Source: CAYRAV01 sp964422365
Lineage (GTDB): Bacteria; Bacillota; Clostridia; Lachnospirales; Lachnospiraceae
Direction of reading: 5' to 3'
DNA length: 64,000 nucleotides
Assembly (NCBI GenBank): GCA_964422365.1
Contig: CAYRAV010000002.1
Span: 1 to 64,000, forward strand
Translations under genes and position numbers: made by a program
Shown here: one piece after another, positions 62,283-64,000 of the stretch
Position numbering within the stretch: the first letter of the stretch is position 1
How the letters are laid out: each line of letters begins with the position of its first letter
The notes under the pieces: generated by a model
Seen by the model: the letters and a program-made list of their open reading frames with translations, nothing else
The model's database searches: none
What the model was told of the DNA's origin: nothing

Positions 62283-64000
62283 TTATAATTCTCCATTTTC
62301 ATTCATTTTTCTTAAAGTTTCTTTCATAAGCAGCTTTGCCCGTTCTATTGTGCAACCTTCTAACTGAGCACCTGCTACACTCATATGTCCGCCGCCGCCT
62401 AATTTTTCCATAACAACTTGAACATTTAGTTCGTCTATGGACCTGGCACTAATGTAAATTTTTCCATTATATTCTGTCAATACAAAGGAGGCTTTGATAT
62501 TATTGATATCTAACAGTTCATTTGCTACCTGTGCACCTAAAATGGTCGGACTTTCCACACCTTCTGCCCTACATTCTGTAATAGCATATGCATTTAAAAA
62601 TACCTCCATATGGTGGACCGCCTCTGCCCGCAGCTTATACTCTAACATATCACTTCTGAACATTTTCCTTACTCTTGTAATATCTGCTCCGCTTCGGCGA
62701 AGATATGCAGCCGCTTCAAATGTTCTTACGCCGGTCTTTGTCAAAAAATTATTTGTATCAATCATCATTCCTGCATACATGGCTTCTGCTTCCACTGGTC
62801 TTAATTTCAATCCTTCATCCACATATTGTAAAACTTCTGCTACCATCTCACATGCAGAAGATGCATATGGCTCCACATAAGAAAGTACAGCATTATTAAT
62901 CGCTTCCCCACTGGACCTATGATGATCAAGTACTACAATTGTCTGAACCAATTCCAGCAATTCTCCACATTCTGTATAGTTTGGACGATTAACATCGACT
63001 ACTACAAGAAGTGTATTTCCATCTGCCTTCTCAATTGCCTGACTGCTATTTAGGAACATATTTTCTGTATACTCTGAATTCCCAATAAAACGATTCATAA
63101 TCGGCCTGACAGAAGTGGTAATATCATTAATAACAATATGTGCCCTTCTTCCAAGAGTTTTGGCAATCCGATATACACCAATTGCAGCACCAAAGGAATC
63201 TACATCGCCAATTTTATGCCCCATAATCAGAACACTTTCTTTTGCTTCTATCAATTCCCGCAATGCATGTGCTTTTACTCTTGCTTTTACACGGGTTTTC
63301 TTCTCTACCTGAACACTCTTGCCGCCATAATAAAAAATTTTCTCCCCTTCTTTTACTACTGCCTGATCACCACCACGGCCTAATGCCAAATCCATCGCTA
63401 CTCTGGCATAATCATAACCGCCCTGATAACTGTCTCCATTTACCCCCAGACCCATACTCAAGGTAACTGCAATATCATTTCCAATATTGATACTTCTAGC
63501 TTCCTCTAATAGGGAAAATCTTGTGTTTTTCAATTGTTCTAAATACCGGTGCTTGAACATAAAAATATATTTATCTTTTTCCAGTTTTTTTATAATCGCA
63601 TCAATATTCTGCATATATTTATTAATTTTTCTGTCAATTAGCGCCAGCAGCAGAGAACGCATTACTTCATCAACTGTTTCTAAAGCCTCTTCATAATTAT
63701 CCAGATACAAAAGACCTACTACCATTTTCTCATCTGCAATCTGTTTCATATAAGAATGGATTTCTGTTTCATCATAAAGATAAATGGAAATCAGTGCATT
63801 TTCCTGTATCCTTGCACCTTCTTCAATCATCTTTGCATCTAACAATTCTTCAATATAGCTTCTTCTAAGCACGACCCGGTAATCCCTGTCCTCTAAACTA
63901 AAATACATTTCTACATCATGCTCATCTTTTGGCAGGCGATTTGGCTGTATGCCCGGAAATACATTTGCAATATTTTTTCTCGCTGCTTTTTCATTCCCAA
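62283..64000 (-). CDS. gdpP: c-di-AMP phosphodiesterase GdpP/YybT-like, C-terminal ~570 residues
   Basis: The frame stays open to the right edge, so the N-terminal membrane helices and part of the PAS domain are outside the window. Visible are a degenerate GGDEF domain ('LGRGGDQAVVK' and 'EKDKYIFMFKHRYLEQL' instead of an intact GGDEF). A DHH domain follows ('IMGHKIGDVDSFGAAIG', 'VVLDHHRSSGEA'), then a DHHA1 domain ('GGGGHMSVAGAQLEG'). It hydrolyses c-di-AMP, which in turn controls K+ uptake such as the KtrAB system encoded in this window. It heads the gdpP-rplI-dnaB group. Confidence 0.93.
   Translation of the reverse strand, partial: GNEKAARKNIANVFPGIQPNRLPKDEHDVEMYFSLEDRDYRVVLRRSYIEELLDAKMIEEGARIQENALISIYLYDETEIHSYMKQIADEKMVVGLLYLDNYEEALETVDEVMRSLLLALIDRKINKYMQNIDAIIKKLEKDKYIFMFKHRYLEQLKNTRFSLLEEARSINIGNDIAVTLSMGLGVNGDSYQGGYDYARVAMDLALGRGGDQAVVKEGEKIFYYGGKSVQVEKKTRVKARVKAHALRELIEAKESVLIMGHKIGDVDSFGAAIGVYRIAKTLGRRAHIVINDITTSVRPIMNRFIGNSEYTENMFLNSSQAIEKADGNTLLVVVDVNRPNYTECGELLELVQTIVVLDHHRSSGEAINNAVLSYVEPYASSACEMVAEVLQYVDEGLKLRPVEAEAMYAGMMIDTNNFLTKTGVRTFEAAAYLRRSGADITRVRKMFRSDMLEYKLRAEAVHHMEVFLNAYAITECRAEGVESPTILGAQVANELLDINNIKASFVLTEYNGKIYISARSIDELNVQVVMEKLGGGGHMSVAGAQLEGCTIERAKLLMKETLRKMNENGEL

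Noticed and set aside
1..64000. CRISPR arrays, tRNA or rRNA genes, integrase or transposase genes
   Set aside because: Intergenic regions were read for regularly spaced repeats, cloverleaf ends and rRNA cores; none was recognised, and no coding sequence resembled a transposase or integrase.

Overview
The window comes from a low-GC, Gram-positive, spore-forming anaerobe, most likely a Lachnospiraceae-type Clostridium. This rests on AT-rich sequence, strong AGGAGG-type ribosome binding sites, sporulation-type cell-wall proteins (SpoIID-like, SpoIIQ-like, PdaA-like), a lysine (L-box) riboswitch before dapA, and the gdpP-rplI-dnaB gene order. The species cannot be named from the sequence alone. 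Most genes lie on the minus strand.

Layout. 1-11 kb is core genome: a MerR-type regulator fragment, an NfeD/SPFH membrane pair, a TrmH-type RNA methyltransferase, the KtrAB potassium channel, a SpoIID-like protein, dapA-dapB behind a lysine riboswitch, a corrinoid adenosyltransferase and an SSB-like protein. 11.4-13.3 kb is typA. 13.4-22.1 kb is a cell-surface polymer cluster: a GT2-TagF fusion, the TagGH exporter, TagD, a GT2 and two more TagF-like polymerases, ending with a Panacea/SocA-like gene. 22.6-27.3 kb holds two tandem arylsulfotransferase paralogues. 28-36.6 kb has a secreted metallo-beta-lactamase-fold protein, tadA, a GntR/ABC operon, an LtaS-like phosphoglycerol transferase, a SpoIIQ-like degenerate M23 protein and an MnmM/YtqB-like methyltransferase. 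37.2-39.3 kb is an ABC operon that appears to be decaying: a frameshifted ATPase, a permease, a LytTR regulator remnant and a DUF3021-like protein. 39.4-41.4 kb has citrate synthase and a MarR regulator.

41.6-51.7 kb is the most unusual part, a polymorphic-toxin locus. A 1265-residue secreted or membrane protein has a cysteine-less transglutaminase-like domain, a membrane region, a HINT autoprotease-type domain and a C-terminal WHH-type HNH/EndoVII nuclease. It is followed directly by a SUKH (SMI1/KNR4) immunity gene, then a giant secreted protein with prenyltransferase-type repeats, a VWA-like region with a LamG-like insert and Ig-like modules, then a second SUKH-like gene. Upstream of the toxin lie a possible promoter with tandem near-0A boxes and a structured leader.

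52-64 kb returns to cell-envelope and core genes: lrgAB, a VanZ fusion, a PdaA-like deacetylase, a GNAT enzyme, a second YtrA-type GntR/ABC operon with a clear promoter/operator, an amidase lipoprotein, dnaB, rplI and the 3' part of gdpP.

The intergenic regions carry several families of small repeats. One is a MITE-like element with 19-bp terminal inverted repeats flanked by TA, with intact, deleted and half copies. The others are a ~110-bp repeat and a ~65-bp element that is nested inside one copy of it. No tRNA, rRNA, CRISPR array or transposase gene was seen.
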